This document shows positions 26,244 through 33,563 of a stretch of 37,067 nt of DNA, in pieces (positions within the stretch are counted from its first letter, which is position 1; each line of letters opens with the position of its first letter). Source of the DNA: Mycobacterium sp. NAZ190054 (GTDB lineage: Bacteria; Actinomycetota; Actinomycetes; Mycobacteriales; Mycobacteriaceae); contig NZ_LMVQ01000179.1 in assembly GCF_001545925.1 (NCBI RefSeq), forward strand, positions 1 to 37,067, in the 5' to 3' direction. Under the pieces are notes generated by a model. That model saw only the letters and a program-made list of their open reading frames with translations. It was not told the DNA's origin and did not search any database. Both the position numbers and the translations under genes were made by a program.

Positions 26244-27032
26244 ATGAGCCTCGCCACACCGCACCCCGGCACCACCGTCGTGATCACCGGCGCCTCGTCC
26301 GGGATCGGCGAACACATCGCCCGCGGGCTGGCGCGGCAGGGTTACGACCTCACGCTGATCGCGCGGCGGCGCGACCGTCTCGAGGCCCTTGCCGATGAAC
26401 TGCGCACTGCGCCTTCGGTTTCGGTCGAGGTGGTGGCCCTGGACCTCAACACCGAATCCGGTCGCGCCGGGGCCGTCGAGCACCTGCGCACAGCGGCGGT
26501 GGCAGGCCTGGTGAACAGTGCCGGATTCGGCACCAACGGGCTGTTGCAGGACCTCCCGCCCGAGCGTGAGCGCGACCAGGTGGTCGTCAACGTCCTCGCG
26601 CTGACCGAACTCACCCACGCCGTGCTGCCCCAGATGATCGGGCGCGGCGCCGGCGCGGTGCTCAACCTCGGCTCGATCGCCGGTTTCCAGCCGCTGCCCG
26701 GCGCCGCGGTGTACTCGGCGACCAAGGCCTATGTGCAGACGTTCTCCGAGGCCGTGCACGAAGGCCTGCGCGGGACCGGGGTGTCGTGCACCGCGCTGTG
26801 TCCGGGCCCGGTTCCCACGGAGTGGTGGGAGATCGCCGGCGAGCAACCGCCCGGCGGGAAGGCCCAGGTATCGGTCGAGGACGTCGCGGCGTCGGGGATC
26901 GCGGCGATGCGCGAGGGCAAGCGCCTCGTCGTGCCCGGGCTGGTGCCGAAACTGACCGGCCTCGGTGGGCGCTTCGCCCCGCGCGGTCTGCTGCTTCCCG
27001 CGTTGCGGATGGCCGCGGCGCGCCGCCGCTAG
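26244..27032 (+). CDS. Short-chain dehydrogenase/reductase (SDR2)
   Basis: A 262-residue classical SDR. The cofactor motif TGASSGIG is at 15-22, NSAG follows, and the catalytic Ser144, Tyr157 and Lys161 lie in NLGSIAG and [20 protein letters not shown] after the second strand, with arginines, suggests NADP(H). The type is common in mycobacterial lipid and ketone metabolism. The C-terminus ends in a basic AARRR. The leaderless start at 26244 is supported by TACTAT 8 nt upstream. It is divergent from the alpha/beta hydrolase, and its stop overlaps that of gene E within CTAG. Substrate unknown. Confidence 0.88.
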   Translation: MSLATPHPGTTVVITGASSGIGEHIARGLARQGYDLTLIARRRDRLEALADELRTAPSVSVEVVALDLNTESGRAGAVEHLRTAAVAGLVNSAGFGTNGLLQDLPPERERDQVVVNVLALTELTHAVLPQMIGRGAGAVLNLGSIAGFQPLPGAAVYSATKAYVQTFSEAVHEGLRGTGVSCTALCPGPVPTEWWEIAGEQPPGGKAQVSVEDVAASGIAAMREGKRLVVPGLVPKLTGLGGRFAPRGLLLPALRMAAARRR

Positions 27033-28462
27033 TCTTCGGAGCCTTCGTTCCCCGCGTCGTCGCCCGAGTCGCCGCCGTCCTCGTCGGAGCCCTTCTCGGC
27101 GTCGACCTTGTCCTGGATCGACTGCACCGAATTGGTGTCGTCGCCCTCGTCGAGACGGTGCTTACCCGCCCCGTCCTCGGCTTCTTCCTCGGCTTGCTCC
27201 TCGGCCTCTTCCTCGGACTCTTCGTCGGTTTCGTCGACGGGCTCGTCGTCGGTTTCTTCGGCGGGCTCCTCGGCGGGCTCTTCGGCCGGCTCCTCGGTGC
27301 CTGCGTTCTGGAACTTCTCCAGCAGGTCCTTGACGGCGGCGGTCTCGGTCGAATCCGACGGCTCATCGCCGCTCTCCGGTGCGCCCGACTCAGCCGGCTC
27401 CTCAGGCTCCGCCGGCGCGGGATCGGTGGCCTCCGCGCCCTCGTCGGCCCCTTCCGACTCCTCCGTCTCCGCCTGGTCGCCGGACTCCTCGTCCGGGATC
27501 GCCGGATGAGGCTCGTAGTTCTCGTAGAGCCACGGGTTGTCGTACAGGTTGTCCAGGTCGCAGTCCTTGCAGAACAGCGGGGCCAGCGCCGTGGCCACCG
27601 CGGCGATCAGCCCGTTGCGCGGATTGAAGATGCTGCTGTTCTGGACGAACGGGTTGAACGCGTCGAACAGGGACTTCGCGAGCTTGAGCGGCACCCGGAT
27701 GAAGTCCGACAGCGGCACGCTGGCGACCGGCTTCGGCGGCGTGGTCAGCCATTCCCACGTGTTCTTGAACGGCCCCCACGGCTCCAACTGCACGGTCTCG
27801 CCGGCCCACGGCACCGGGTCACCGGTGAACGGGTTGGTCGAGCCCTGCTCCCCGGCTTCGGGGAAGGTGTAGCCGTCGTAGAGCTGCGACACCGGCACCT
27901 TGAACATGCTGGCCAGCAGCATGCTCATGTCCGGGCAGGCACCCGGCGTGCCGGCGCACCCGGAGTTCATCGGCAGATTCGCCTGCGCCCAGACGCTCAT
28001 CTGCTCACCCAGCACCGACGAGAACGGCTTGAACGGCATCAGCACGTCGATGAACGCCTTGAGCTTCGGCGGATCCCACTCGTCGAAGCCGAACACGTTG
28101 GTCGGCCCCCACACCTGCCAGCTGCCGGTGCCGATCATCGCGTCGGCGAGCCGGTCCATCGCCTGGATCTCCCACGCCGGGATGCTCAGCAGCGCGTTGA
28201 ACAGGTTGCCCGGAATGTAGAGCAACGAGGACTCGCCGAACACGGCGCTGCTGGTCACCGTGACGTCCGCGGTCCCCAGGTCGGTGCACAGCGCCGCCGT
28301 CGGCTCGCTCTCGCACAGGTTGCCGGCCGCCGCGGTCAGCGCGACGGACCGGTCGACCGACCGTTCGGCGATCACCTGCGGTGCGATCGGAGTTACGGAG
28401 ATGACGCTGGCCCCCACCAGCGCCACGCCCGCCGTGATGTAAGGCCGTACCGCAGCAGGCAT
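27029..28462 (-). CDS. Secreted protein of unknown family, homologous to the second domain of D, with acidic tail (protein E)
   Basis: A 477-residue secreted protein without a hydrolase domain. Residues 1-35 are a signal peptide, followed by CESEPTAALC. Residues about 60-310 align with residues about 315-570 of D: LFNALLSIP, TGSWQVWGPTNVFGFD, LMPFKPFSSVLGEQ, ANLPMNSGC, PVPWAGETVQLEPWGP, FNPFV and CKDC. Conserved Trp, Pro and Cys residues suggest a compact disulfide-bonded fold. A hydrophobic stretch (GLIAAVATALAPLF) could contact lipid. From about residue 320 it is an acidic tail with EEPA repeats, AVKDLLEKF and GKHR. The ATG at 28462 is preceded by GAAGGGGG; the frame upstream is not secretory. 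I do not recognise the family. The fusion in D implies a link with PE-PPE hydrolases. Confidence 0.8.
   Translation of the reverse strand: MPAAVRPYITAGVALVGASVISVTPIAPQVIAERSVDRSVALTAAAGNLCESEPTAALCTDLGTADVTVTSSAVFGESSLLYIPGNLFNALLSIPAWEIQAMDRLADAMIGTGSWQVWGPTNVFGFDEWDPPKLKAFIDVLMPFKPFSSVLGEQMSVWAQANLPMNSGCAGTPGACPDMSMLLASMFKVPVSQLYDGYTFPEAGEQGSTNPFTGDPVPWAGETVQLEPWGPFKNTWEWLTTPPKPVASVPLSDFIRVPLKLAKSLFDAFNPFVQNSSIFNPRNGLIAAVATALAPLFCKDCDLDNLYDNPWLYENYEPHPAIPDEESGDQAETEESEGADEGAEATDPAPAEPEEPAESGAPESGDEPSDSTETAAVKDLLEKFQNAGTEEPAEEPAEEPAEETDDEPVDETDEESEEEAEEQAEEEAEDGAGKHRLDEGDDTNSVQSIQDKVDAEKGSDEDGGDSGDDAGNEGSED
27155..27166 (-). other. GKHR motif in the acidic tail of protein E
   Basis: Encodes GKHR, matching the basic island of protein D at 22367-22384. 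Confidence 0.55.
27254..27295 (-). repeat. 12-bp tandem repeat encoding EEPA units in protein E
   Basis: Three and a half units of 12 bp encode EEPA repeats in the acidic tail. Third-position changes between units show they are not brand new. Confidence 0.75.
27308..27337 (-). other. AVxDLLEKF helix motif in the acidic tail of protein E
   Basis: Encodes AVKDLLEKFQ, differing from the D copy in two residues of ten, inside non-conserved acidic sequence. Confidence 0.6.
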
Positions 28463-28512
28463 GACGCCCCCTTCAGAAGTCTCTGTGAAATCGCTGTCCC
28501 CCAACAGCAAGG

Positions 28513-28542
28513 AACGTAACCGAACAGCAACCGCATTGTCTA
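28513..28542 (-). promoter_or_regulatory. Candidate sigma-A-type promoter for gene E
   Basis: On the minus strand TAGACA (28537-28542) and TACGTT (28513-28518) are separated by 18 nt, a reasonable -35/-10 pair. The start would be about 45 nt before the ATG at 28462. The 148-bp gap to the nitroreductase stop holds nothing else clear. Confidence 0.4.
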
Positions 28543-28610
28543 GCAAAGTGTCCAGACCGTGTGTCGGACCAGGAACTCTGACGGTTGCGTCAATAGTGCG
28601 GCCGCGGATC

Positions 28611-29318
28611 TCACCCCCGGGGCCCGAACCACGCCCGGTTCCCGTACCGGTCCAGATGTACTACCTCGTCAACCGGTCTTCTCGTGGTCGGGCCGTAGCG
28701 GCCGCGCGGCCATCCCAGCGGGACGACACAGCACGGAGTCACCTCGGTGGGCAACTTCAGCACCCGGCGTGCCGACGTCAGATTCCACAGCGGCAACGTG
28801 ATCAGCGAAGCGCCCAATCCCATCGACCGCGCTGCCAGCAACAAATTCTGCACGCTCGGATAGATCGAACCGAAGAACGCCGACGCGGCCGCGTGCGGCA
28901 TCGGCACGTAGGGCACCTTGCCCTCCCGGGCCGACAGGCGCAGGCACGCGATGACCAGCACCGGGATCTCGTGGAAGTGCTCGAGCTGCCACTCGATGGC
29001 CCGCACGCTCTTTGCCATCTCCTCGTCGTAGGACGCGATGTCCCGGATCGAGGTGCGGTGGAACACCCGCCACGCCAGCCGGTACCGGCGCTGCAGCTTG
29101 CGCTTGATCTTGGGGTCCTTGACGACGACGAATTCCCAGTTCTGCCCGTTGGCACCGGTCGGCGCCCGCAGCGCGAGCTCGAGGCACTTGAGCACGATCT
29201 CGTCGTCGACCGGATCGGGCAGCACCCGGCGGATCGCCCGCTGGGTCATCATCGCCTCGATCAGCGGCATGTCCAGCCGCGCCAGCGCCTCGGCGGTGGT
29301 CGGGATCGGTTCCGGCAC
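28611..29318 (-). CDS. Nitroreductase-family FMN oxidoreductase
   Basis: A 235-residue FMN-dependent nitroreductase-like protein. The FMN-phosphate region is QRAIRRVLPDPVDDEIV, followed by LRAPTGANGQNWEFVVVKD, the family's flavin-binding loop. The later GASLITLPLWN and VPLGWPRGRYGPTTRRPVDEVVH segments are also typical. Members reduce nitro groups, quinones or enones with NAD(P)H. The GTG start at 29318 is 2 bp from the DUF2505 stop, so the genes are coupled. It is last in a three-gene operon with flavodoxin and DUF2505 proteins. Physiological substrate unknown. Confidence 0.88.
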   Translation of the reverse strand: MPEPIPTTAEALARLDMPLIEAMMTQRAIRRVLPDPVDDEIVLKCLELALRAPTGANGQNWEFVVVKDPKIKRKLQRRYRLAWRVFHRTSIRDIASYDEEMAKSVRAIEWQLEHFHEIPVLVIACLRLSAREGKVPYVPMPHAAASAFFGSIYPSVQNLLLAARSMGLGASLITLPLWNLTSARRVLKLPTEVTPCCVVPLGWPRGRYGPTTRRPVDEVVHLDRYGNRAWFGPRG

Positions 29319-29320
29319 GG

Positions 29321-29827
29321 TCAGGCCCTCCCGGCGATCCAGTCGGCGGTGAACTGCTGCATCTGCGGCACCTCTCTGCCGATCAGGTCGGCGACGTAAC
29401 GTTCGATGCGCCCGCCCACGACCGGGATCCTCACCTCGAGGGTGCCGCTGACCCGCAGGCTCGAGCCGGACTCGGTGGGGGTGAGCAGCATCGTGCCGGA
29501 ACCCGAACTGGGCACCCCGCGCGCGGAGATGGTGAAGTCGCCGTGCGCCTGTCCGTCGACCGCCGGCCGCCAGGTCTCGGTCCGCATGATCTTGGTGTCG
29601 CCGGGCAGCATCCGGCCGATCCCGCCGGGAAGCATGTCCTGGCGCAGATCCTGGGTGGTGTGCACCACCACCGTGCCGTCGGGACCGACCTCCAGCGAAT
29701 CCAGGCGCATCGAGTCGCCGCCGTAGGCGGCCAGCCGGGCCAGCCAGTAGTCGCGTCCGGAGAAGGCCGCGAGCACGTCGGCGACGCCGGCCTTCGCCTC
29801 GGTCGTCACGTCGAAAGAACGGGGCAC
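29321..29827 (-). CDS. DUF2505 (SRPBCC-like) protein
   Basis: A 168-residue DUF2505 protein, a family with the SRPBCC/START-like lipid-binding fold. It starts RSFDVTTEAKAGVADVLAAF and has the alternating hydrophobic strands and the long final helix (IERYVADLIGREVPQMQQFTADWI) of the fold. The deep pocket of this fold usually holds a hydrophobic ligand, so it may carry or present a lipid. Starts with GTG 4 bp after the flavodoxin stop. The ligand is not known. Confidence 0.85.
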   Translation of the reverse strand: MPRSFDVTTEAKAGVADVLAAFSGRDYWLARLAAYGGDSMRLDSLEVGPDGTVVVHTTQDLRQDMLPGGIGRMLPGDTKIMRTETWRPAVDGQAHGDFTISARGVPSSGSGTMLLTPTESGSSLRVSGTLEVRIPVVGGRIERYVADLIGREVPQMQQFTADWIAGRA

Positions 29828-29831
29828 GTCC

Positions 29832-30509
29832 TCAGTTCCCCTGCGACTGCTTGCCGAACACCTTGTCGGCGACGCGGGCGGCGAACCGACGCGACTCCTC
29901 GAGATGCTCGTCGTTGATGTTGGTCGGCGGCAGCTTGAGCCCCAGATAGCGGTCCTTGTACTCCCCCGACCCCAGATAGCTCGTCAACGACAGCATCGAC
30001 GACAACTCGCCGCCCGGGTAGGTGAAGTGGATGCCGTCGACGTAGCGGCCGCCCTTGTTCTCGGCGAGTTTGCGCACCCCGGCGAGATTCTTGCGCCACT
30101 TGCGCCGGCACACCACGAACACCGCGAACCGCTTGCCGTCCATCAGGTTCCGCGCCTCGTGCGACTTCAGGAAGGAGCGCAGCGGCATGGACACGGTGTC
30201 CCACCAGGTCGGCGAGCCGATGCAGATCAGGTCGTAGTCGCCGGTGCGGACGGCGTCGGGAGTGCGGATGTCCCCGGTGCGTTGCAGCGTCTGCGCGGGC
30301 AGCATGCCGAGGAACTCCGGCCAGACCCGGCGCATCGGGAAGCGGGAGAACCGTTCGGCATACCGCGGGTCGGTGAATTCGATCGGGGCCTCGGTCACCT
30401 CGTAGCCGCGGGCGCGGAACACCTCCCCCGCGGCGTCGAGTACCTTCTTGGCCTGTCCGGTGTAGCTGTAGTACAGCAGCAGCACCCGCGGCGGTACCGA
30501 TGAAGTCAC
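29832..30509 (-). CDS. Flavodoxin-like FMN protein
   Basis: A 225-residue flavodoxin-fold protein. YYSYTGQAKKV near residue 14 is the FMN-phosphate loop (S-x-T-G). GSPTWWDTVSMPLRSFL is the second flavin-binding loop. The extra C-terminal segment with GGELSSMLSLTSYLGSG and KLPPTNINDEHL makes it longer than simple flavodoxins, nearer to NAD(P)H:quinone or flavin reductases of this fold. The GTG at 30509 has AGAGGATGG upstream. First gene of an operon with DUF2505 and nitroreductase. It is divergent from methyltransferase MT2, 71 bp away. Confidence 0.85.
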   Translation of the reverse strand: MTSSVPPRVLLLYYSYTGQAKKVLDAAGEVFRARGYEVTEAPIEFTDPRYAERFSRFPMRRVWPEFLGMLPAQTLQRTGDIRTPDAVRTGDYDLICIGSPTWWDTVSMPLRSFLKSHEARNLMDGKRFAVFVVCRRKWRKNLAGVRKLAENKGGRYVDGIHFTYPGGELSSMLSLTSYLGSGEYKDRYLGLKLPPTNINDEHLEESRRFAARVADKVFGKQSQGN

Positions 30510-30567
30510 GGTCGGCCCATCCTCTCGTCATCGTCGACCCGACGTGCCACGCCGGGGCCTTTGCGCA

Positions 30568-30573
30568 TAGCCT
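30568..30573 (+). promoter_or_regulatory. -10 box for a leaderless MT2 transcript
   Basis: TAGCCT ends 7 nt before the GTG at 30581, with no ribosome binding site between. This decides the start of MT2 in favour of 30581 over ATG codons further upstream. Confidence 0.55.
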
Positions 30574-30580
30574 CACACAC

Positions 30581-31420
30581 GTGAGCAACAAAGTTCCGGT
30601 CGACCTCACTGGCCCGGCGAAGACCATGCTGTCGACCCTGTACCTGAAGGCCGCCGACGCCGACTTCGACCGTCCGATCCTCGGCGACCGGTTCGCGAAG
30701 GCCGCGATCGACAAGCTGGACTTCGACTGGCGCGAGCTCGAGATCACCCCGAAGTGGGCGCCGCTGTTCACCGTTCGCACCGCGCTCTATGACGGCTGGG
30801 TGCGCGAGTTCATCGCCGCCCACCCCGAGTGCACGGTCGTGCACCTCGGGTGCGGGCTGGACTGCCGGGTGTTCCGGGTCGACCCCGGCGCCGACGTGCG
30901 TTGGTACGACGTCGATTTCCCGGAAGTGATCGCGCTGCGCGAGCAGATCTACCCGACCCGGCCGAACTACCGGTTGATCCCGACGCCGGCCACCGAGCCG
31001 AACTGGCTCGACGAGATCCCGGCCGACCGTCCCACTCTGCTGATCGCCGAGGGCATCAGCATGTACCTGACCGAGGACGAGGGCATCGCGCTGCTGCGCC
31101 GCTTCGTCGACCGTTTCGGTGTCGGTGAACTGCAGATCGACTTCTTCAACTGGCTGGCGATCAAGTCGCAGAAGACGCAGTCGCTGGTGCGCACGTCCGG
31201 TTCGGTGCTGTACTGGGCCGTCAACAACCCGCAGGACATCCTGAGCAAGCTGCCCGACATCCGGTTGCTCGCCGCCACAACGTTTTTCGACGCGAGCACG
31301 TATGCCGGGACGGGCACGGGGATGCAGGCGCTCAAGCGTGCGGTGCGGCTCCTGCCGCCGCTGCGCAGGGCGCTGCAGTACCACCGCTACGCGTACGGGA
31401 ACCCGGCCCGGCGACCCTGA
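30581..31420 (+). CDS. LCM/PPM-family SAM-dependent methyltransferase (MT2)
   Basis: A 279-residue paralogue of MT1 in the COG3315 group, often tied to polyketide O-methylation. The SAM motif is VVHLGCGLDCRVFRVDPGA, then VRWYDVDFPEVIALRE. RPILGDRFAK, EPNWLDEIPADRPT and ISMYLTEDEG are well kept, so it looks active. I chose the GTG at 30581 (SNKVPVDLTGPAKTML), supported by the leaderless -10; the 27 extra residues in the longer frame do not look conserved. It converges on papA5 with 4 bp between stops. Its closeness to the DIM-like locus suggests methylation of that lipid, for example at a phthiocerol hydroxyl. In M. tuberculosis that step uses Rv2952, a different methyltransferase family, so this is inference. 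Confidence 0.85.
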   Translation: MSNKVPVDLTGPAKTMLSTLYLKAADADFDRPILGDRFAKAAIDKLDFDWRELEITPKWAPLFTVRTALYDGWVREFIAAHPECTVVHLGCGLDCRVFRVDPGADVRWYDVDFPEVIALREQIYPTRPNYRLIPTPATEPNWLDEIPADRPTLLIAEGISMYLTEDEGIALLRRFVDRFGVGELQIDFFNWLAIKSQKTQSLVRTSGSVLYWAVNNPQDILSKLPDIRLLAATTFFDASTYAGTGTGMQALKRAVRLLPPLRRALQYHRYAYGNPARRP

Positions 31421-31424
31421 GCGC

Positions 31425-32675
31425 TCAGCCCACACCGGACTGCTTGGCCACCACACCCTGAAGCTGGGCCTCGATCGCCGCGACGGACTTCTCGCGGTCG
31501 GGGCCATGTGAGTGGTACTCGATCATCAACTGGCCGTTGAAGATCTTGCTGGTGTAGATCTCGATGCCGGCGCCGACGGCGAAGTAGAACTCGCCGTGGC
31601 TGGCGGCCACCTCCATGTCCGGTGGGGTGCGCAGCGGCGGCACGATGCCGTTGTCGGTGAACATCACCACGTCGGGCAGACCGGGCGGGTTACCGACGTA
31701 CTGCGGGCTGAAGTGCAGGAAGCTCTGCTGGATCACGCCCTCGGCGATGTCCTTCTTGTACGTGTCGTTGATGTCGCGGGCCAGCTCGGCGATGTCGGTG
31801 CCCGCCTCGATCTCGGCGAGGTAGGTCGCGATGCCGACCGGGTTGGTGCTCTCGGTGGCCGACACCGGCGGTGAGAGCAGGTAGCGCAGATCCACCGGGT
31901 ACACGTACGGCACCGGGATGTTCGGGGTGTTGCGCACGTTCCACTCGGCCATCAGCACGGCCGCGGACAGCAGACTGTTCAGGCCCAGCTTGTTGGCCCG
32001 GCAGAACGCGATGACCTTCTCGGTGTCCTGCTCCGAAAGCGTGCAGTACGCCATCGGAACCAGCTGCGGCAGAACAGGGTTGACGTCCGACGGGGCGCGT
32101 CGCGACGGCGGCAGGTCGTAGACGAACATCGCCGCGAGCAGGCGCTCCAGGCCCGACCGGGTGCGCTTCTCCACGCCGCGGTTGGCCAGGATCACCTCCA
32201 GCGGTTCGGGCGCGGGATGCACCTCGACCGGTTTGGTGCTGCCGGTGGTGACCAGGTCGGTGTAGGTGGAGAACAGTTCCTCGACGAGGCTGAACTGGTG
32301 GTGGCCGTCGGCCAGGCTGTGGTGGATGTACAGGGTGGGCTGGGCGACGCCGTCGCGGACGGTCAGCCGCAGATGCACCAGCGACTGGGTCTGGTCGAAC
32401 AGCAGCGGCGGCGCGGGTGCGTCGCCGGACAGTTCGACCACCTCGATGCCGGGGTGCATGAGGTCGTCCAGCACGATCTCCCACTTGCCGTCCGGCAACT
32501 GCTCCAGGTGCCCACCGAGGACCGGATGCGCCTGCAGCAGCAGGTCGAACGCGTCCGACAGCGCGTCGGCGTCCATCGGGCCCTTCACATGTGCGGCCAG
32601 GCCGATGAAGTTGTGGGTCTCGGCGAACATCTCCTCGCTGCGCGCGAGCTTGCGGATGCCCGATGAAGGAAACAT
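31425..32675 (-). CDS. papA5: PapA5-like phthiocerol diacyl acyltransferase
   Basis: A 416-residue condensation-superfamily acyltransferase. In M. tuberculosis PapA5 moves methyl-branched mycocerosyl groups from Mas onto phthiocerol to form DIM and PGL. The active-site HHxxxDG is intact as HHSLADG. Its start ([19 protein letters not shown]) and [20 protein letters not shown] and [14 protein letters not shown] are strikingly like PapA5 as I remember it, including its length. The ATG at 32675 is preceded by GGGAG. It lies 42 bp after drrC, the same order as in M. tuberculosis. No mas gene follows; MT2 converges instead. Acyl donor and acceptor could therefore differ from the classical ones. Confidence 0.85.
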   Translation of the reverse strand: MFPSSGIRKLARSEEMFAETHNFIGLAAHVKGPMDADALSDAFDLLLQAHPVLGGHLEQLPDGKWEIVLDDLMHPGIEVVELSGDAPAPPLLFDQTQSLVHLRLTVRDGVAQPTLYIHHSLADGHHQFSLVEELFSTYTDLVTTGSTKPVEVHPAPEPLEVILANRGVEKRTRSGLERLLAAMFVYDLPPSRRAPSDVNPVLPQLVPMAYCTLSEQDTEKVIAFCRANKLGLNSLLSAAVLMAEWNVRNTPNIPVPYVYPVDLRYLLSPPVSATESTNPVGIATYLAEIEAGTDIAELARDINDTYKKDIAEGVIQQSFLHFSPQYVGNPPGLPDVVMFTDNGIVPPLRTPPDMEVAASHGEFYFAVGAGIEIYTSKIFNGQLMIEYHSHGPDREKSVAAIEAQLQGVVAKQSGVG

Positions 32676-32717
32676 CAGTGTCAGACTCCCAGGGTGGTGG
32701 TGGGTTTCACGGGCCCG

Positions 32718-33563
32718 TCAGCCGCGCTTGCTGGCCTTGCGGTATCCGATCGCCAGCGGCACCGCGCACACGGCGGCGATCCCGGCCGCCCACAACACCG
32801 AGAACATCACCGGCTCGGCGATCGGACCCTCCAGGGACAGACCCCGCATGGCCTCGATCGTATAGCTGACGGGCTGGTGCTCGACGATCGGTTGCAGCCA
32901 TTCCGGGTACTGGTCGAGCGGCACGAAGCCGATGGAGAAGAACATCAGCATCGCGATGACGATCTCGGTGGCCTGGGGCACGATCGTGTTCGAGGAGAAC
33001 AGCGCCAGCGTCAGCACCGCGGCCGACAGCGCGACCCCGAACAGCGCCGGCATGAACACCCACAGGATCGCCGCCGGGACGCCCTGCTCGAACCGGAACC
33101 CCAGCGCCAGGCCGACACCCATCACCACCAGCGTGATCACCACGATGCGGACGAAGTCGGCGGCCAGCCGCGACAGCAGGCCGGCGGCCCGGTGCACGGG
33201 CACCACCCAGAACCGCGACAGCAGTCCGACCTCGCGTTCGCGCATAATGCCCACCGCGCCGATGATCGCGCCCGTCATGCCGCCGACCAGCGCGACCAGC
33301 GGCACCTGGCCGTAGAGTCCGCTGTGCCCGGTGACCTCTTCGAGGACGTCGCCGAGCACGATGTCGAGCGCCACCAGGAAGGCCGACGGCATCACGAACG
33401 ACTGCACCAGCGTGGCCGGGTCACGGCTCCAGCGGCGCAGGATGCGCCAGGTCAGCACGCCCACCTGGGGCAGCAGGCGTTTCGGGGAGTTCTCCCAGAT
33501 CTTCTCGCGGCGGTGTCTGCCGCCGGGACGGTACGGCGCGGTGACCGGATTCTCCAGCGTCAT
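32718..33563 (-). CDS. drrC: DrrC-like ABC-2 type permease
   Basis: A 281-residue integral-membrane ABC-2 permease with about six hydrophobic segments (for example VPLVALVGGMTGAIIGAVGI and VRIVVITLVVMGVGLALGF). The EREVGLLSRFWVVPVHRAAGLLSR segment is the coupling region of the family, and EWLQPIVEHQPVSYTIEAMRGL is its C-terminal signature. Partner of DrrB and the DrrA ATPase in exporting DIM-type lipids. The ATG overlaps the drrB stop as ATGA. The longer frame upstream of 33563 is shadow sequence inside drrB. Confidence 0.85.
   Translation of the reverse strand: MTLENPVTAPYRPGGRHRREKIWENSPKRLLPQVGVLTWRILRRWSRDPATLVQSFVMPSAFLVALDIVLGDVLEEVTGHSGLYGQVPLVALVGGMTGAIIGAVGIMREREVGLLSRFWVVPVHRAAGLLSRLAADFVRIVVITLVVMGVGLALGFRFEQGVPAAILWVFMPALFGVALSAAVLTLALFSSNTIVPQATEIVIAMLMFFSIGFVPLDQYPEWLQPIVEHQPVSYTIEAMRGLSLEGPIAEPVMFSVLWAAGIAAVCAVPLAIGYRKASKRG

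Noticed and set aside
24814..26247. 477-residue plus-strand open frame across the gene-less region
   Set aside because: Arg/Pro/Gly-rich throughout, and its second half is antisense to the real alpha/beta hydrolase.
27029..28462. Protein E as a broken copy of D that lost its hydrolase domain
   Set aside because: E has its own signal peptide, ribosome binding site and candidate promoter, so it is a complete gene.
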